A stretch of DNA of 64,000 nt from Synechococcus sp. AG-679-D13 (GTDB lineage Bacteria; Cyanobacteriota; Cyanobacteriia; PCC-6307; Cyanobiaceae): assembly GCA_003210735.1 (NCBI GenBank), contig QCUM01000006.1:16760-80759 (forward strand), in the 5' to 3' direction. The notes beneath the pieces are model-generated. The model had not been told where the DNA came from, did no database searches, and saw nothing but the letters and a program-made list of their open reading frames with translations. Positions 19,198 through 29,347 of the stretch are shown piece by piece (positions within the stretch are counted from its first letter, which is position 1; every line of letters begins with the position of its first letter). A program made the translations under genes and the position numbers.

Positions 19198-22100
19198 ATG
19201 CACCGTCTTGCCAGCTGTCCGGGTCTTGATCCTCCGGAGGATGTCGTGCTGGTGGAGCAGCCCCCGGCCGAGGTGCTGTTCCTCACCAGTGCATCAACGG
19301 ATCTCAGCTGTCTCGATCAGGTTCTTCTGCAGCGACCGGAGTGGCAGAACAGGATCCGGGCTCTTGCACTGGATTGCCTGTCCCATCCGGCTCAGCTGGA
19401 CCACTACCTGGCCACCACAGCGAACGGAGCTCAGTTGGTGCTTGTTCGATTGCTCGGCAGTCGCGGGCACTGGAGTTACGGCCTTGAACAACTGCAGCGT
19501 TGGCAGTCCGAACGTGTGGATCGGCAGCTGGTGGTTCTGGCGGGCACCCCAGATCAGGAACGCGAACTGCATGGGATTGGATCGATCGACACCGCACTCG
19601 CGGATCGGTTGGCAGCGCTGCTGCGGGAGGGAGGTACGGCCAATCAGCAGCAGCTTCTTTCAACGCTGCAAAGCCTCCTGCGGAACGAAACACCTGAACC
19701 GAAGACCATTCCGATCGAACCGTTACCCGACCCACTCCCCTGGGACTGGCGTGATGACCCGGGCCCGACGGTTGGCGTGGTGCTTTATCGAGCACTGTTG
19801 CAGGCCGGTGATACAGCCCTGGCGGAGTCGCTGGCTGAAACCCTTCGCTTACGAGGAATGAGGCCGCGGCTGATCTGGGTCAGCAGCCTGCGGGACAGCT
19901 CCGTGCAGGCCGGGGTCCGTGACCTGCTGCGCAGTCAGAACACCCAGGTGGTGATCACGGCCACCGCCTTTGCCTCCGTGCGCAGCGATAACGCTGGTCT
20001 TGGCAGCCCCCTTTGGGACGAGTTGAACTGCCCTGTGCTGCAGTTGCTGTCCAGCAGTGGAGCCCGTGAACGCTGGAGTGAGAGCAGTCGGGGACTGGAC
20101 CCCCTGGATCTCTCTTTGCAGGTGGTGATGCCGGAACTGGATGGCCGCATCACCACCCGACCCTGCGCCTTCCGTCAGCAGAGGCCCTCGGCTGGAACGC
20201 TCGCCACAGCCGTGGCCACACAGCAACCCGATCCGGACGGCATCACCTGGCTGGTGGAGCATGCCGCCCGCTGGATTGAACTGCGAGAAACAACAGCTGC
20301 AGAACGAAAGATCGCCATGGTGCTGGCCAACTACCCGGTGCGGGATGGTCGGGTGGCGAACGGCGTCGGGCTCGATACACCCGCCAGTGTGACCAACATC
20401 CTCGGCTGGCTGCATCAGGAGGGCTACGACCTCGGCACGGATCCGCTTCCTGCCGATGGTGATGCCTTCATCACACAGCTGCTGAGAGGCCGCACCAATG
20501 CACCGGAGGGACTGCATCGGCCGCCGCTGGACCATCTTTCCCTGGCTGACTATCAGGCCTGGTGGCTCACAGTGCCGCGGGAAGCCCAACGACTGATCGA
20601 AGCGCGCTGGGGTTCTCCCGATCAAGCACAAGACCTTGATGGAGATCTGGGCTTCGCCATCCATGGATTGCGCTTCGGTCATGTGGTCGTTCTGTTGCAA
20701 CCGGACCGGGGTTACGACCCAGAGCAGATCGCTGATCTGCATTCACCCGATCTGCCTCCACCACATCGCTATCTGGCCCAGTACCTCTGGCTGCGTCGTC
20801 AGCACCGCACCCAGGTGATGCTGCATGTGGGGAAACACGGCAGCGCCGAATGGCTTCCCGGCAAGGGGGTGGGACTGAGCCCGAATTGTGGCCCCGAACT
20901 CGCCCTCGGACCCATCCCCCATCTCTATCCCTTCATCGTCAACGATCCCGGCGAAGGCTCCCAGGCAAAACGACGCGGCCAGGCGGTGATTCTCGATCAC
21001 CTCATGCCACCCATCGGCCGTGCAGGGCTGCATGGTCCCCTGCAACAACTTGAGGGATTGCTGGATGAACTGGTTGAGGCACGCCAGCTCGGGGCGGAAC
21101 GAACGACAGTGCTTGAAACATCGGTGCTGAACTGCCTCACACAGCTGAACTGGCCGGGCCTGCCCAGCCGAGACGAACTGAACATCGGCACGGAGCCGCT
21201 GCAGCAAATTCTGGATCAGGCGGAGACCTATCTCTGTGAACTGAAGGAGGCTCAGATCCGCACAGGCCTGCACTGTTTCGGCGCTGCACCCTCCCCAGAA
21301 AAGGGTTTGGAACTCTTACTGGCCCTGGCGAGAGCACCCCGGGGTGAATGGTCGGGGCTGACCCAGTCCATGGCCGCACGGGTGGGGCTTGCGTTCGATC
21401 CCTGGTGTGATGAAGACGGTCTTGGCCTCAGCCAGAACGACCAGAGACAACTGGAAGACCTTGGGGCCAGCCGCTGTCGTCGGGTAGGAGACGGCACCGC
21501 CTGGCTCGAACAACAGGCGTTGCTGTTGTGCAGTCGGTTGATTGAGGGGAACAATCCTCAGGACCTCGCAGCACCATTTCAGAGCTGGTCGGCCTCGGAG
21601 CCTGAGCTGCTGCAGCTCACCGATGACCTGTGGCCTCGCCTGGATGGTTGTGGTGCTGCGGAACGCTCTGCCCTGCTGCGTGGTCTTGCAGGACAAAAGA
21701 TCGCTGCTGGTCCCTCCGGAGCTCCAAGCCGTGGACGACCGGATGTCTTACCCACGGGTCGAAACTTCTATTCGGTGGATTTGCGCGGGCTGCCGACTGA
21801 AGCCGCCTGGGATCTCGGCCGCCGCTCGGCCGAGCAACTGCTGGATCTCCACCTGCAGGCCGAGGGCGAGCATCTGCGCCATCTGGCGTTGTCCGTTTGG
21901 GGAACAGCAACCATGCGAAACGGCGGCGAAGACATTGCCCAACTGATGGCACTGATCGGGATCCGGCCTGTCTGGGATGGACCGAGCCGCCGCATGGTGG
22001 ATCTGGAGGTGATCCCATCACGACTGCTGGGGCGGCCACGGGTTGATGTGGTGTTGCGGATCTCCGGACTGTTCCGCGATGCCTTCCCACAGCTGGTGAA

Positions 22101-22926
22101 TTGGGTGGACAAAGCCCAGCGCCTCGTGGCGGCTCTCGATGAAGACGAAACGGTCAATCCCCTGGCCGCCCTGACAAGGCAGCTGGGTCCTCAGGGTCGG
22201 ATTTACGGTTCGGCACCGGGCGCCTACGGGGCAGGGCTACAGGCACTGATCGACAGCGGCGCCTGGGAGCAGCGCTCCGATCTCGCCGATGCATTTCTGA
22301 GTTGGAGCCAATGGCGTTATGGAATCGGGGCGGAACCGGAACAGGATCGTTCCGGCTTGGAAGCAGCCCTGGGCCGGGTGCAAGTTGTCTTGCACAACCA
22401 GGACAACCGCGAGCATGACCTGCTCGATTCGGATGACTACTACCAGTTCCATGGCGGACTCAGCGCTGCGGTGGAACTGGTCTCAGGCGAGCGTCCCCAG
22501 CTCTGGTTCGGGGATCATTCGCGTCGCGAGCGCCCCAGGCTGCATCGCCTGGAAAAGGAACTCGACAAGGTGATGCGCAGTCGTCTGCTCAACCCGCGCT
22601 GGATCGAGGGAATGCAGCGCCACGGATACAAGGGCGCATTCGAAATGGGTGCCAGTCTTGATTACTTGTTTGCCTACGACGCGGCAACGGATCGCGTGCC
22701 CGATTGGTGTTACGGCGCTCTTTGCGATCAGTGGCTCGGAGAACAGTCCACCCTTGAGTTTCTGCGGACCAAGAATCCCTGGGTGTTGCGCGACATGGCT
22801 GAACGCCTTCTGGAGGCCAGCAACCGTGATCTATGGCAAGGAGCGACAGATGATCAGATCGAGCGGCTGAAACAGCACGTCTCAGCCAGTGAATCACTGA
22901 TCGAGCGCGGTGAGCTCACTTGTTGA
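19198..22926 (+). CDS. cobN: cobaltochelatase large subunit CobN
   Basis: 1242 aa. It inserts cobalt into the corrin ring during B12 synthesis. The CobN/BchH core is plain: MLHVGKHGSAEWLPGKGVGL, then PHLYPFIVNDPGEGSQAKRR and, near the C-terminus, GMQRHGYKGAFEMGASLDYL. The C-terminal features and length fit CobN better than the Mg-chelatase subunit ChlH, though they are paralogues. No CobS/CobT-type subunits are nearby; cyanobacteria are thought to borrow Mg-chelatase ChlI/ChlD. The 3' end overlaps the next convergent gene by 11 bases. Confidence 0.9.
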   Translation: MHRLASCPGLDPPEDVVLVEQPPAEVLFLTSASTDLSCLDQVLLQRPEWQNRIRALALDCLSHPAQLDHYLATTANGAQLVLVRLLGSRGHWSYGLEQLQRWQSERVDRQLVVLAGTPDQERELHGIGSIDTALADRLAALLREGGTANQQQLLSTLQSLLRNETPEPKTIPIEPLPDPLPWDWRDDPGPTVGVVLYRALLQAGDTALAESLAETLRLRGMRPRLIWVSSLRDSSVQAGVRDLLRSQNTQVVITATAFASVRSDNAGLGSPLWDELNCPVLQLLSSSGARERWSESSRGLDPLDLSLQVVMPELDGRITTRPCAFRQQRPSAGTLATAVATQQPDPDGITWLVEHAARWIELRETTAAERKIAMVLANYPVRDGRVANGVGLDTPASVTNILGWLHQEGYDLGTDPLPADGDAFITQLLRGRTNAPEGLHRPPLDHLSLADYQAWWLTVPREAQRLIEARWGSPDQAQDLDGDLGFAIHGLRFGHVVVLLQPDRGYDPEQIADLHSPDLPPPHRYLAQYLWLRRQHRTQVMLHVGKHGSAEWLPGKGVGLSPNCGPELALGPIPHLYPFIVNDPGEGSQAKRRGQAVILDHLMPPIGRAGLHGPLQQLEGLLDELVEARQLGAERTTVLETSVLNCLTQLNWPGLPSRDELNIGTEPLQQILDQAETYLCELKEAQIRTGLHCFGAAPSPEKGLELLLALARAPRGEWSGLTQSMAARVGLAFDPWCDEDGLGLSQNDQRQLEDLGASRCRRVGDGTAWLEQQALLLCSRLIEGNNPQDLAAPFQSWSASEPELLQLTDDLWPRLDGCGAAERSALLRGLAGQKIAAGPSGAPSRGRPDVLPTGRNFYSVDLRGLPTEAAWDLGRRSAEQLLDLHLQAEGEHLRHLALSVWGTATMRNGGEDIAQLMALIGIRPVWDGPSRRMVDLEVIPSRLLGRPRVDVVLRISGLFRDAFPQLVNWVDKAQRLVAALDEDETVNPLAALTRQLGPQGRIYGSAPGAYGAGLQALIDSGAWEQRSDLADAFLSWSQWRYGIGAEPEQDRSGLEAALGRVQVVLHNQDNREHDLLDSDDYYQFHGGLSAAVELVSGERPQLWFGDHSRRERPRLHRLEKELDKVMRSRLLNPRWIEGMQRHGYKGAFEMGASLDYLFAYDAATDRVPDWCYGALCDQWLGEQSTLEFLRTKNPWVLRDMAERLLEASNRDLWQGATDDQIERLKQHVSASESLIERGELTC

Positions 22927-23467
22927 GGTCGCGCACCATCTGACGGAATGGATCGATCGACCCAGGCTTGTTCGATGCAGAAGCTTTAGACGTTGAGGCC
23001 TTGGGCTCTTCCTCCTTGAGAATCTCCTTTCGGGCAGCCGGAGCAGCATTTGCCGAAGAGGGTGTGTTCACACCCGTGATGGCGATGCCACGCAGCCTCT
23101 CGTTCATCTCCGCGGTGCTCACCTGTTCAGCGAAGGTTTTCTTCACCGGCTTCGGGACCCCGGCGGTCAGGTTGATGGAATCGTCGACCTTGCGAGCATC
23201 ACCAAGACCCTCGCTTCGCTTGTCGAGGCTTCCGGTTTCGGCCGCGACAGTCATGATCTGCTCCTTGGTGCCGGGGCTGTCGACCGTGCCTGGAAAGGTG
23301 CGGCGGATCGTCTTGGCCTCACGCATGTAATCCACATTCCCGAGGGATGAGGAGGAATCCGCATCGAGAAAATATTCGGAAGGCTTTTCCTTGGCAGGCT
23401 TGCGCGGCTTGATCGTGTTATCGGAATCCTGCGAGTCCTGGTTCAGCAGACGATCAAATAAGCCCAT
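22916..23467 (-). CDS. hypothetical protein, low-complexity (183 aa)
   Basis: Starts MGLFDRLLNQDSQDSDNTIK. It is hydrophilic, rich in Ser, Lys, Glu and Ala, with a conserved-looking central part (YMREAKTIRRTFPGTVDSPG) and a disordered Lys/Ser/Ala C-terminus ending PFRQMVRDLNK. No signal peptide or membrane segment. Possibly a thylakoid- or scaffold-associated protein, but nothing in the sequence proves it. Confidence 0.7.
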   Translation of the reverse strand: MGLFDRLLNQDSQDSDNTIKPRKPAKEKPSEYFLDADSSSSLGNVDYMREAKTIRRTFPGTVDSPGTKEQIMTVAAETGSLDKRSEGLGDARKVDDSINLTAGVPKPVKKTFAEQVSTAEMNERLRGIAITGVNTPSSANAAPAARKEILKEEEPKASTSKASASNKPGSIDPFRQMVRDLNK

Positions 23468-23494
23468 GCCGGCGGGGACTGAGATTCGACCAAT

Positions 23495-24166
23495 TTAACG
23501 GCCACTGAGGTCAATTCCATGGCTATCGGTGCCACACGTACGTAAAAGGCCAAGATTCTCCAACTGGCGATCGATCGACTCGCAGATCAGTGGGCTTGGC
23601 GCCCAGGTGGTCTGCATGTCGTAGTCGTACCAGGCTTCACCGCCATCGAAACCAAGGCGGGCCGCCTCTGCGATCAACATGTCGTGGCCGAGTCGATACC
23701 GGGCGGGGTGAGCCAGCACGGCCAGTCCCCCTGCCTCGTGAATAGCCGCGACAACCGATGCCGCCCGCAGCGGTTCCCCCACCACCGCATCACCGTGGTT
23801 GTAAAGCCGCAGAGCTGGATGATCCAGCTCGAAGCCAAGGGCCAGAACATGCACCAAGCAACCCTTCAACAGAGCACTGATTTCCATCCCGCTCCAGAGC
23901 GTCGGCACTGAGCTACCCGCAGAACGCTGATCATCCAGCCATGCCCGCATCGGGGCATGGGCATGAGAACTGTGGTGATCGGTCACCGCCAGATGGCTCA
24001 GGCCACGTCGGCTCGCCTGCTCAATCAGCTCAATCGGGTCGAGGCTGCCATCGCTGCAGAGGGTATGGCAGTGAAAATTACAGACATCGGGACAGCTTTC
24101 TGGCCCGATGGCCTTGAGGATCTGCCGAAGAGGATGTGAATCAACGGCCACTGCGCCAGAGTCCAA
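23495..24166 (-). CDS. PHP-domain metal-dependent phosphoesterase
   Basis: 223 aa. PHP fold metal ligands are visible in order: NFHCHTLCSDGSLDP (His-x-His), LAVTDHHSSH, AVLAHPARYRLG and CGTDSHGIDL. Stand-alone PHP proteins of this type hydrolyse nucleotide or small phosphoesters, such as 3',5'-nucleoside bisphosphates; the substrate here is not determined. Start ATG at 24166. The 287 bases upstream, to hemG, are AT-rich and hold no gene. Confidence 0.87.
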   Translation of the reverse strand: MDSGAVAVDSHPLRQILKAIGPESCPDVCNFHCHTLCSDGSLDPIELIEQASRRGLSHLAVTDHHSSHAHAPMRAWLDDQRSAGSSVPTLWSGMEISALLKGCLVHVLALGFELDHPALRLYNHGDAVVGEPLRAASVVAAIHEAGGLAVLAHPARYRLGHDMLIAEAARLGFDGGEAWYDYDMQTTWAPSPLICESIDRQLENLGLLRTCGTDSHGIDLSGR

Positions 24167-24423
24167 CTTGATGCCGATCAGCTCCGTAAAATCTCAATCA
24201 AATACTATCACTTAGATCAAGCATGATTGACATTGCAACACCTAGAAACTTCAAATGCATAATTTAAACTACATAAAATCAACGATTCTAATTATGTGGC
24301 TTGATGCAAATTCAGGCTTTCTTTGTCGCAGCTTTTGGTGATATACCTGGTCCAAGCAAAATCCAGTCGAGTCAACACGCTTTACAGTTCTCGAGAAAGC
24401 TAGCTCCAATCATCATTCAATCG

Positions 24424-24429
24424 TATAAT
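24424..24429 (+). promoter_or_regulatory. candidate -10 element upstream of hemG
   Basis: A perfect TATAAT lies 25 bases before the GTG start of the hemG-like gene. No good TTGACA is seen at the expected distance. Confidence 0.4.
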
Positions 24430-24453
24430 GGGAAAAATTCTTCTTGAGCCAGC

Positions 24454-24990
24454 GTGTCAGAGAAAAAATCTAAACTCTTAATCCTTTATTCAACTGTTGA
24501 TGGCCACGCAAAGCATATTTGCGAATATGCCCAGGACAAGCTGAAAGGCGACAAAGACATCATCGTTGCCTCCCTAGACGATGATCCCGCACATGATCTA
24601 TCTGACTTTGATGAGATACTTCTCGGTGCGAGCGTTAGGTATGGCTTCCATAGGAAAAACGTCTATGAATTTGTTAGAGAAAACAAAGACGAACTCGACA
24701 AGAAGAAAACGGCCTTCTTTTCCTTGAATTTGACAGCAAGAAAGCCGGAGAAAGCATCTCCAGAGACCAACCCATATATTGTGAAATTTCTAAAGAAAGT
24801 TGACTGGAATCCCAATCTCAAGTCAGTATTTGCAGGTCGGCTTGACTATCCAAGCCTAAACTGCCCAAACAGATTGGCCATTCTTTTGATCATGGCAATC
24901 ACCAACGGGCCAAAGGATCTTTCAAAAGTTCATGATTTCACCAATTGGATTAAAGTTGACGAAATGATTGAGTCAATTAGAAGTCTTTAG
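24454..24990 (+). CDS. hemG: menaquinone/quinone-dependent protoporphyrinogen oxidase, HemG-like flavodoxin
   Basis: 178 aa, GTG start. The flavodoxin P-loop is LILYSTVDGHAKHI, followed by LLGASVRYGFHRKNVYEFV and the HemG-specific insert FSLNLTARKPEKASPETNPY, then FAGRLDYPS. These match E. coli HemG closely by eye. HemG oxidises protoporphyrinogen IX to protoporphyrin IX for haem and chlorophyll. The gene is visibly more AT-rich than its neighbours and flanked by AT-rich spacers, suggesting transfer. Cyanobacteria usually use HemJ, and a few HemY. Confidence 0.85.
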   Translation: MSEKKSKLLILYSTVDGHAKHICEYAQDKLKGDKDIIVASLDDDPAHDLSDFDEILLGASVRYGFHRKNVYEFVRENKDELDKKKTAFFSLNLTARKPEKASPETNPYIVKFLKKVDWNPNLKSVFAGRLDYPSLNCPNRLAILLIMAITNGPKDLSKVHDFTNWIKVDEMIESIRSL

Positions 24991-25027
24991 AATCAAGAGT
25001 TGATTGATTGGCCTGAATATCAACGAT

Positions 25028-26515
25028 CTATTGAATCGATTCAAGGAATAGATCTGCATTTTTTTGATGCATTTTCAGAGTTTCGACGTCCATGCGATCA
25101 AGGTTGCGAGCCATCATCGCCAGTCGGAACTGACTGCGGAAAAAAGTGTCATGACGTTGAATGAAACTCCAGAACAGCCCATCCCAGATCTCACACCACG
25201 GACCTTTGCGGTAGTCCGACATCTTGCGCACATAGTTTGATCCGGAGAGATAAGGCTTGGTGGTGAAGATTCCTCCGTCAGCGAACTGACTCATGCCATA
25301 AACATTGGGCACCATCACCCAGTCATACGCGTCGACAAACAGTTCCATGAACCAGGTGTAGATCCGGTTGGGATGGAACCCGCAGAGCAGCATCACGTTG
25401 CCGAGCAACATCAACCGTTCGATGTGATGGCAGTAGCCGGTTTCGAGAGCGTGTCGGATGGCGTCATCGATCGGCGGCAGCCCTGTTGAGGCGGTGTAAA
25501 AGGCCTCAGGAATGGGACGGTCGGCGAAATTCCAGAAGTTGCCGGTGCGCATTGTCACGCCGTGACGGCGGTACATCGCCGCCATGAATTCACGCCAGCC
25601 GATGATCTGGCGGATGAAGCCCTCCAACGAATTGAGGGGAATGTCTCCAAGTTCGGCCCTGGCGAGGGTCCGGTCCAGAACCTGCTGTGGCGTGAGCAAA
25701 CCGATGTTGAGCATCGGCGTCAGCACGCCGTGCCACATCACTCTGTGCTGGCTGCTGATGGCATCTTCATAGGCACCGAACTGCTGAAATCGAACTTCCA
25801 GAAACTGATCCAGCCATCGTTCGGCATCGGCATGACTGACGGGATAAGCGAACAACGCATCACCCCCCAGACGGGGCAATGCCTCCTCCGCCAGTTGCTG
25901 TTGAGCAGACAGCACGAATGACGATGGAGAACAGCAGGGCTCGTCAGGGACGGAGATGCCCTTTGGCAGCTTCTTTCGATTTTCAGCGTCGTAACTCCAA
26001 CGACCTCCCAGCGGTCCGCCATCGGGTTCAAGCAGCACACCGAGTCGTTTGCGCTGCATTTCATAGAACTTCGCCATAAACGGCTTCTTGCCGTTGCCGA
26101 AGTGCTCCTCCAGAACGTTGGAGGGGGTTAAAAGCATCGGTGTCGGAAGGATCGTCAGACGGCAGTCATGCCGATGGACAAAGGCCTTCAGTCGGCGCTC
26201 AAGAAGATCATCAACAGGATCGGCCAGATGGAAGGAACGGTATCCGGCGCTCACCAGAAGCTGCAAATGACCGCTGGTGTCTTCAGCCGCATTGTGGCGT
26301 TGATGCAGAACAGTCCAGCCCCGCTGCTTCAACTCAGCCGCATAGCTGTTCATCGAGGCGCGGTGCAGAACCAACCTCTGCTGATGAATGCGCAACGGCC
26401 AGCGGGGATCGGTGCCGAAAAAGAGCGGATCCTCGATCAGAGCAACCGGTCGACCTGGCTCCAGCGCCGGATGCTCAGCAAAGAGCTGATGGGGATAGAC
26501 AAGACTGATCTCCAC
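25028..26515 (-). CDS. cryptochrome/photolyase family protein, FeS-BCP type, Fe-S ligands apparently missing
   Basis: 495 aa. Related to the bacterial (6-4) photolyase/CryB class (FeS-BCP). The N-terminus is a Rossmann-like antenna domain (SLVYPHQLF, LIEDPLFFG). The C-terminal FAD domain has GWREFMAAMYRRHG, YCHHIERLMLLGNVMLLCGF, DAYDWVMVPNVYGMSQFADG and TTKPYLSGSNYVRKMSDY. In Fe-S members MSDY is followed by a C-x2-C segment and a further Cys; here it is MSDYRKGPWCEIWDGLFW with one Cys (C441) and the intervening loop gone. Likely repairs UV photoproducts. Same strand as uvrC, downstream of it. Confidence 0.85.
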   Translation of the reverse strand: MEISLVYPHQLFAEHPALEPGRPVALIEDPLFFGTDPRWPLRIHQQRLVLHRASMNSYAAELKQRGWTVLHQRHNAAEDTSGHLQLLVSAGYRSFHLADPVDDLLERRLKAFVHRHDCRLTILPTPMLLTPSNVLEEHFGNGKKPFMAKFYEMQRKRLGVLLEPDGGPLGGRWSYDAENRKKLPKGISVPDEPCCSPSSFVLSAQQQLAEEALPRLGGDALFAYPVSHADAERWLDQFLEVRFQQFGAYEDAISSQHRVMWHGVLTPMLNIGLLTPQQVLDRTLARAELGDIPLNSLEGFIRQIIGWREFMAAMYRRHGVTMRTGNFWNFADRPIPEAFYTASTGLPPIDDAIRHALETGYCHHIERLMLLGNVMLLCGFHPNRIYTWFMELFVDAYDWVMVPNVYGMSQFADGGIFTTKPYLSGSNYVRKMSDYRKGPWCEIWDGLFWSFIQRHDTFFRSQFRLAMMARNLDRMDVETLKMHQKNADLFLESIQ

Positions 26516-26812
26516 TCAAGTGACCTCGCCGGCGAGTCGGCAGGCCCGACGGCCCAGCGCCGTGGCATAACCGCGATCCACCTGACCAGCACGGGGGCTG
26601 AGAACCTTGGCGCGGCAATCCATGACAACTTTTTCACGATGGCCCTGCTGATCATTCAGGCGCATCACTAACTGCCAGTGATTCTTGGCACTGCGCGTGA
26701 TGTCATCAGCGCAAACCGGCCCGGTGCACAGACCGGGGGATGCCAGTGCCGGCGAAGGCAACAGGCTGAGCCATGCGGCCATGCAGAACGACAGCAACAG
26801 ACGGCGAATCAT
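26516..26812 (-). CDS. small exported hypothetical protein (98 aa)
   Basis: A clear signal peptide [20 protein letters not shown] ends at PALAS, leaving a mature protein of about 73 residues with four cysteines (LCTGPVC, MDCRAK, RRACRL) that could form two disulfides. The ATG overlaps the uvrC stop (ATGA), so translation is probably coupled. Function unknown. Confidence 0.75.
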   Translation of the reverse strand: MIRRLLLSFCMAAWLSLLPSPALASPGLCTGPVCADDITRSAKNHWQLVMRLNDQQGHREKVVMDCRAKVLSPRAGQVDRGYATALGRRACRLAGEVT

Positions 26813-28785
26813 GCGATGCGTGCACGGGGCTCATCGGAGGACACATCCTGGCGCTCATCATCATCGGGATGGAAAAAGTTGTGAATGTCCTTGGCCAGGG
26901 CCGGACCGACACCGGGTGCCTTGGCCAGAACCTCAACGGATGCCAGCTGAATGGCATCGATCGAATGGAAATGGGCCAGAAGATCCTTGACGCGTTTCGG
27001 CCCCAGACCTGGAATGTCGGACAAGCGTGAGCGTTTCATCCGCTGGCCCCGTTGTTGACGGTGGAAGGTCACCGCGAAGCGATGCGCTTCATCCCTGAGA
27101 CGACGCAACAGGGCCACTCCGAGCTGATCCGGCTCACTTTCGAGGGGCTGGCTTTCTCCAGGCAGAAAGACTTCCTCACGCTGCTTGGCCAGGGAGCAGA
27201 CGTTGAGATCTTCATGCAGATCGAGCTCGCGAAGTGCCTCCATCACTGCGGACAACTGGCCTTTGCCGCCATCAATCATCACCACATCCGGCCAGTCGTT
27301 GAGACCATCGGTCTGAAGGGCACTGCCACCCCTGTGACGCAACGCGCCCAGATCAACGCCTTCGGCTTTGGCGCGGGCCCAGCGACGAAAACGGCGGCGC
27401 ATGATCTCAGCCATCGCCATGAAATCGTCGCTGTGACCGGCGCGGATGCTGCTGCTGCGGATCTTGTACTTGCGGTAGTGCTGCTTGGCGGGCAAACCAT
27501 CAATAAAAACCACCTGAGAGGCGACCGCATCGCTGCCCTGGATATGACTGATGTCATACCCCTCGATTCGACGGGGCGGTGTGGGCAACTCAAGCAGCTG
27601 CGCCAGATCCTCCGTCGCCAGGGCCTGCTGTTCCTGACCCTGCTTGGCCCTCAGCAGTTCGAACTCGGCATTTCTCTGGAGAAGTTCGATCAGATCGGCT
27701 TTCTGCCGCTGTTTCGGGCAGTGAATCTGAACCCTGCGCTCCCGCTGTTCAGTGAGCCATTCCTCCAGCAGCACTTGCTGGGGAAGCTGATGCTGCACCA
27801 GTAATTCCGGCGGAATCTCAACGGCATCCACCTGGCTGTAGTGCTCTTCAATCACCCTCTGGAGGATCAGGCCTGGATCAAGGCCGTCCGCATCGGCCAT
27901 ATACCCAAGCCGACCCACCAACTTGCCTGCGCGCATCTGGAACAGCTGCACCGCCGCCAACTTGTCATCAAAGGCCAGGGCGACCACATCCCTGCTCACT
28001 GACGAATCTGGAAGACTCATCTTCTGATCAGCAGTCAACTGATCAAGGCCCTGAAGCTGGTCACGCACGCGAGCTGCGGATTCGAAGTCGAGACGCTCGG
28101 CGTAACGCTCCATCTGATCCGCCAGCAGGCGTTGCAGTTCATCGCTGCGGCCCTGGAACACCATGGCCACCTTGCGCAGGGTGCGGTGATAGTCCTCGGA
28201 ACTGACCATCTCCTGACACACCCCCGGACAACGACCGATGCTGTAGTTCAGGCAGGTCCGGTCCTGATGCAGCGGCCGCGGACGTTGCCGCAGGGGAAAC
28301 ACCCTCTTGACCAAAAACAGGGTGCGCCGAAGCAGACCCACGTCGACGTAAGGACCGTAAAAACGGTCTAATGGGCTGCGGAAACGCCGACGACGGGTGA
28401 TGAAGATTCGCGGGTAGGCCTCACTCCAGGTGATGCAGAGGTAGGGATATTTCTTGTCGTCCTTCAGCAACACATTGAAGTGCGGCTGATGGTTCTTGAT
28501 CAGGTTGGATTCCAGCGCAAGGGCCTCGGCCTCGCTGTCGGTGACGATGAATTCGATCTCGCACACCTGGCGAGTCATCAGTCGGATGCGCGGCGACAGA
28601 TCGTGACGACTGCGGAAGTAACTGCGCACCCGGCTGCGCAGGGTCTTGGATTTGCCGACGTAGAGGATTCGATCCTCTCCATCACGCATCAGATAACAAC
28701 CGGGTTCGGGAGGAATGTCCTTCAGCCGACGCTCAAGCCGTTCGGGCTGAGTGAGCAGCGGTGCGGTCGGGACTGGATCCTCCAA
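26809..28785 (-). CDS. uvrC: excinuclease ABC subunit C
   Basis: 658 aa. UvrC makes both incisions in nucleotide excision repair. Domains in order: GIY-YIG nuclease ([20 protein letters not shown]), a Cys-containing segment ([13 protein letters not shown]), UvrB-interaction coiled coil ([20 protein letters not shown]), the RNase H-like endonuclease ([22 protein letters not shown]) and C-terminal helix-hairpin-helix ([27 protein letters not shown]). Length is typical. It sits in a minus-strand run with the flavin reductase upstream and the exported protein and photolyase downstream, so two repair genes are close. Confidence 0.97.
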   Translation of the reverse strand: MEDPVPTAPLLTQPERLERRLKDIPPEPGCYLMRDGEDRILYVGKSKTLRSRVRSYFRSRHDLSPRIRLMTRQVCEIEFIVTDSEAEALALESNLIKNHQPHFNVLLKDDKKYPYLCITWSEAYPRIFITRRRRFRSPLDRFYGPYVDVGLLRRTLFLVKRVFPLRQRPRPLHQDRTCLNYSIGRCPGVCQEMVSSEDYHRTLRKVAMVFQGRSDELQRLLADQMERYAERLDFESAARVRDQLQGLDQLTADQKMSLPDSSVSRDVVALAFDDKLAAVQLFQMRAGKLVGRLGYMADADGLDPGLILQRVIEEHYSQVDAVEIPPELLVQHQLPQQVLLEEWLTEQRERRVQIHCPKQRQKADLIELLQRNAEFELLRAKQGQEQQALATEDLAQLLELPTPPRRIEGYDISHIQGSDAVASQVVFIDGLPAKQHYRKYKIRSSSIRAGHSDDFMAMAEIMRRRFRRWARAKAEGVDLGALRHRGGSALQTDGLNDWPDVVMIDGGKGQLSAVMEALRELDLHEDLNVCSLAKQREEVFLPGESQPLESEPDQLGVALLRRLRDEAHRFAVTFHRQQRGQRMKRSRLSDIPGLGPKRVKDLLAHFHSIDAIQLASVEVLAKAPGVGPALAKDIHNFFHPDDDERQDVSSDEPRARIA

Positions 28786-28792
28786 GATCCGA

Positions 28793-29275
28793 TCAGCCTC
28801 CGTAGTTCCAGCCTGTGCTGGCCATGGTCAGAGCGTCTCCATCCTCCAGGAGTCGGGCCGTTTTCACCTCACCGACAAAGACGGTGTGATCACCATGCTT
28901 GATCTGGCCGACAAGCTCACACTCGACGCCCCCGACAACGTTGTCCAGCAATGGCAATCCCAGAGGACCTTCACTGAAGGGAGCCGCGTCAAAGCGACCG
29001 CCCAGGCCCTTCTGCGGTTTGAAAAACACAGCAGCGAGGTCCTTCTGATCAGCCTTCAGCATGTTCAGAGAAAAGCGTCCGGTGCGCTCGATGATCCCGT
29101 GGCTGGTGCTGTCCGCCCGCACACCCATCACAACCAGAGGTGGCTCGAATGAGCCCTGAGTCACCCAGCTTGCGGTGAAACCGTTCACTTCATCGCCGTC
29201 CCGGACACCGCAAACGAAAAGACCATGGGGAATTTTGCGGAGGAGAACCTTCTTGGCGTCAGCGTCGAGACTCAT
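28793..29275 (-). CDS. flavin reductase-like domain protein
   Basis: 160 aa from the ATG at 29275 ([20 protein letters not shown]). The split-barrel FMN-binding fold is indicated by [40 protein letters not shown] and [11 protein letters not shown]. In cyanobacteria similar domains occur in flavodiiron proteins and as small reductases; partner unknown. Stop is 8 bases before uvrC on the same strand. Confidence 0.85.
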   Translation of the reverse strand: MSLDADAKKVLLRKIPHGLFVCGVRDGDEVNGFTASWVTQGSFEPPLVVMGVRADSTSHGIIERTGRFSLNMLKADQKDLAAVFFKPQKGLGGRFDAAPFSEGPLGLPLLDNVVGGVECELVGQIKHGDHTVFVGEVKTARLLEDGDALTMASTGWNYGG

Positions 29276-29347
29276 GGGTAGAACCAATGTCACCGAAATC
29301 TAGGGATTCAATCCCTGCATAGGATCTGCCAATACCGGCGGGATCGG

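Noticed and set aside
27052..27804. 250-codon frame opposite uvrC
   Set aside because: Antisense to the conserved UvrC core; composition follows from the GC-rich opposite strand.
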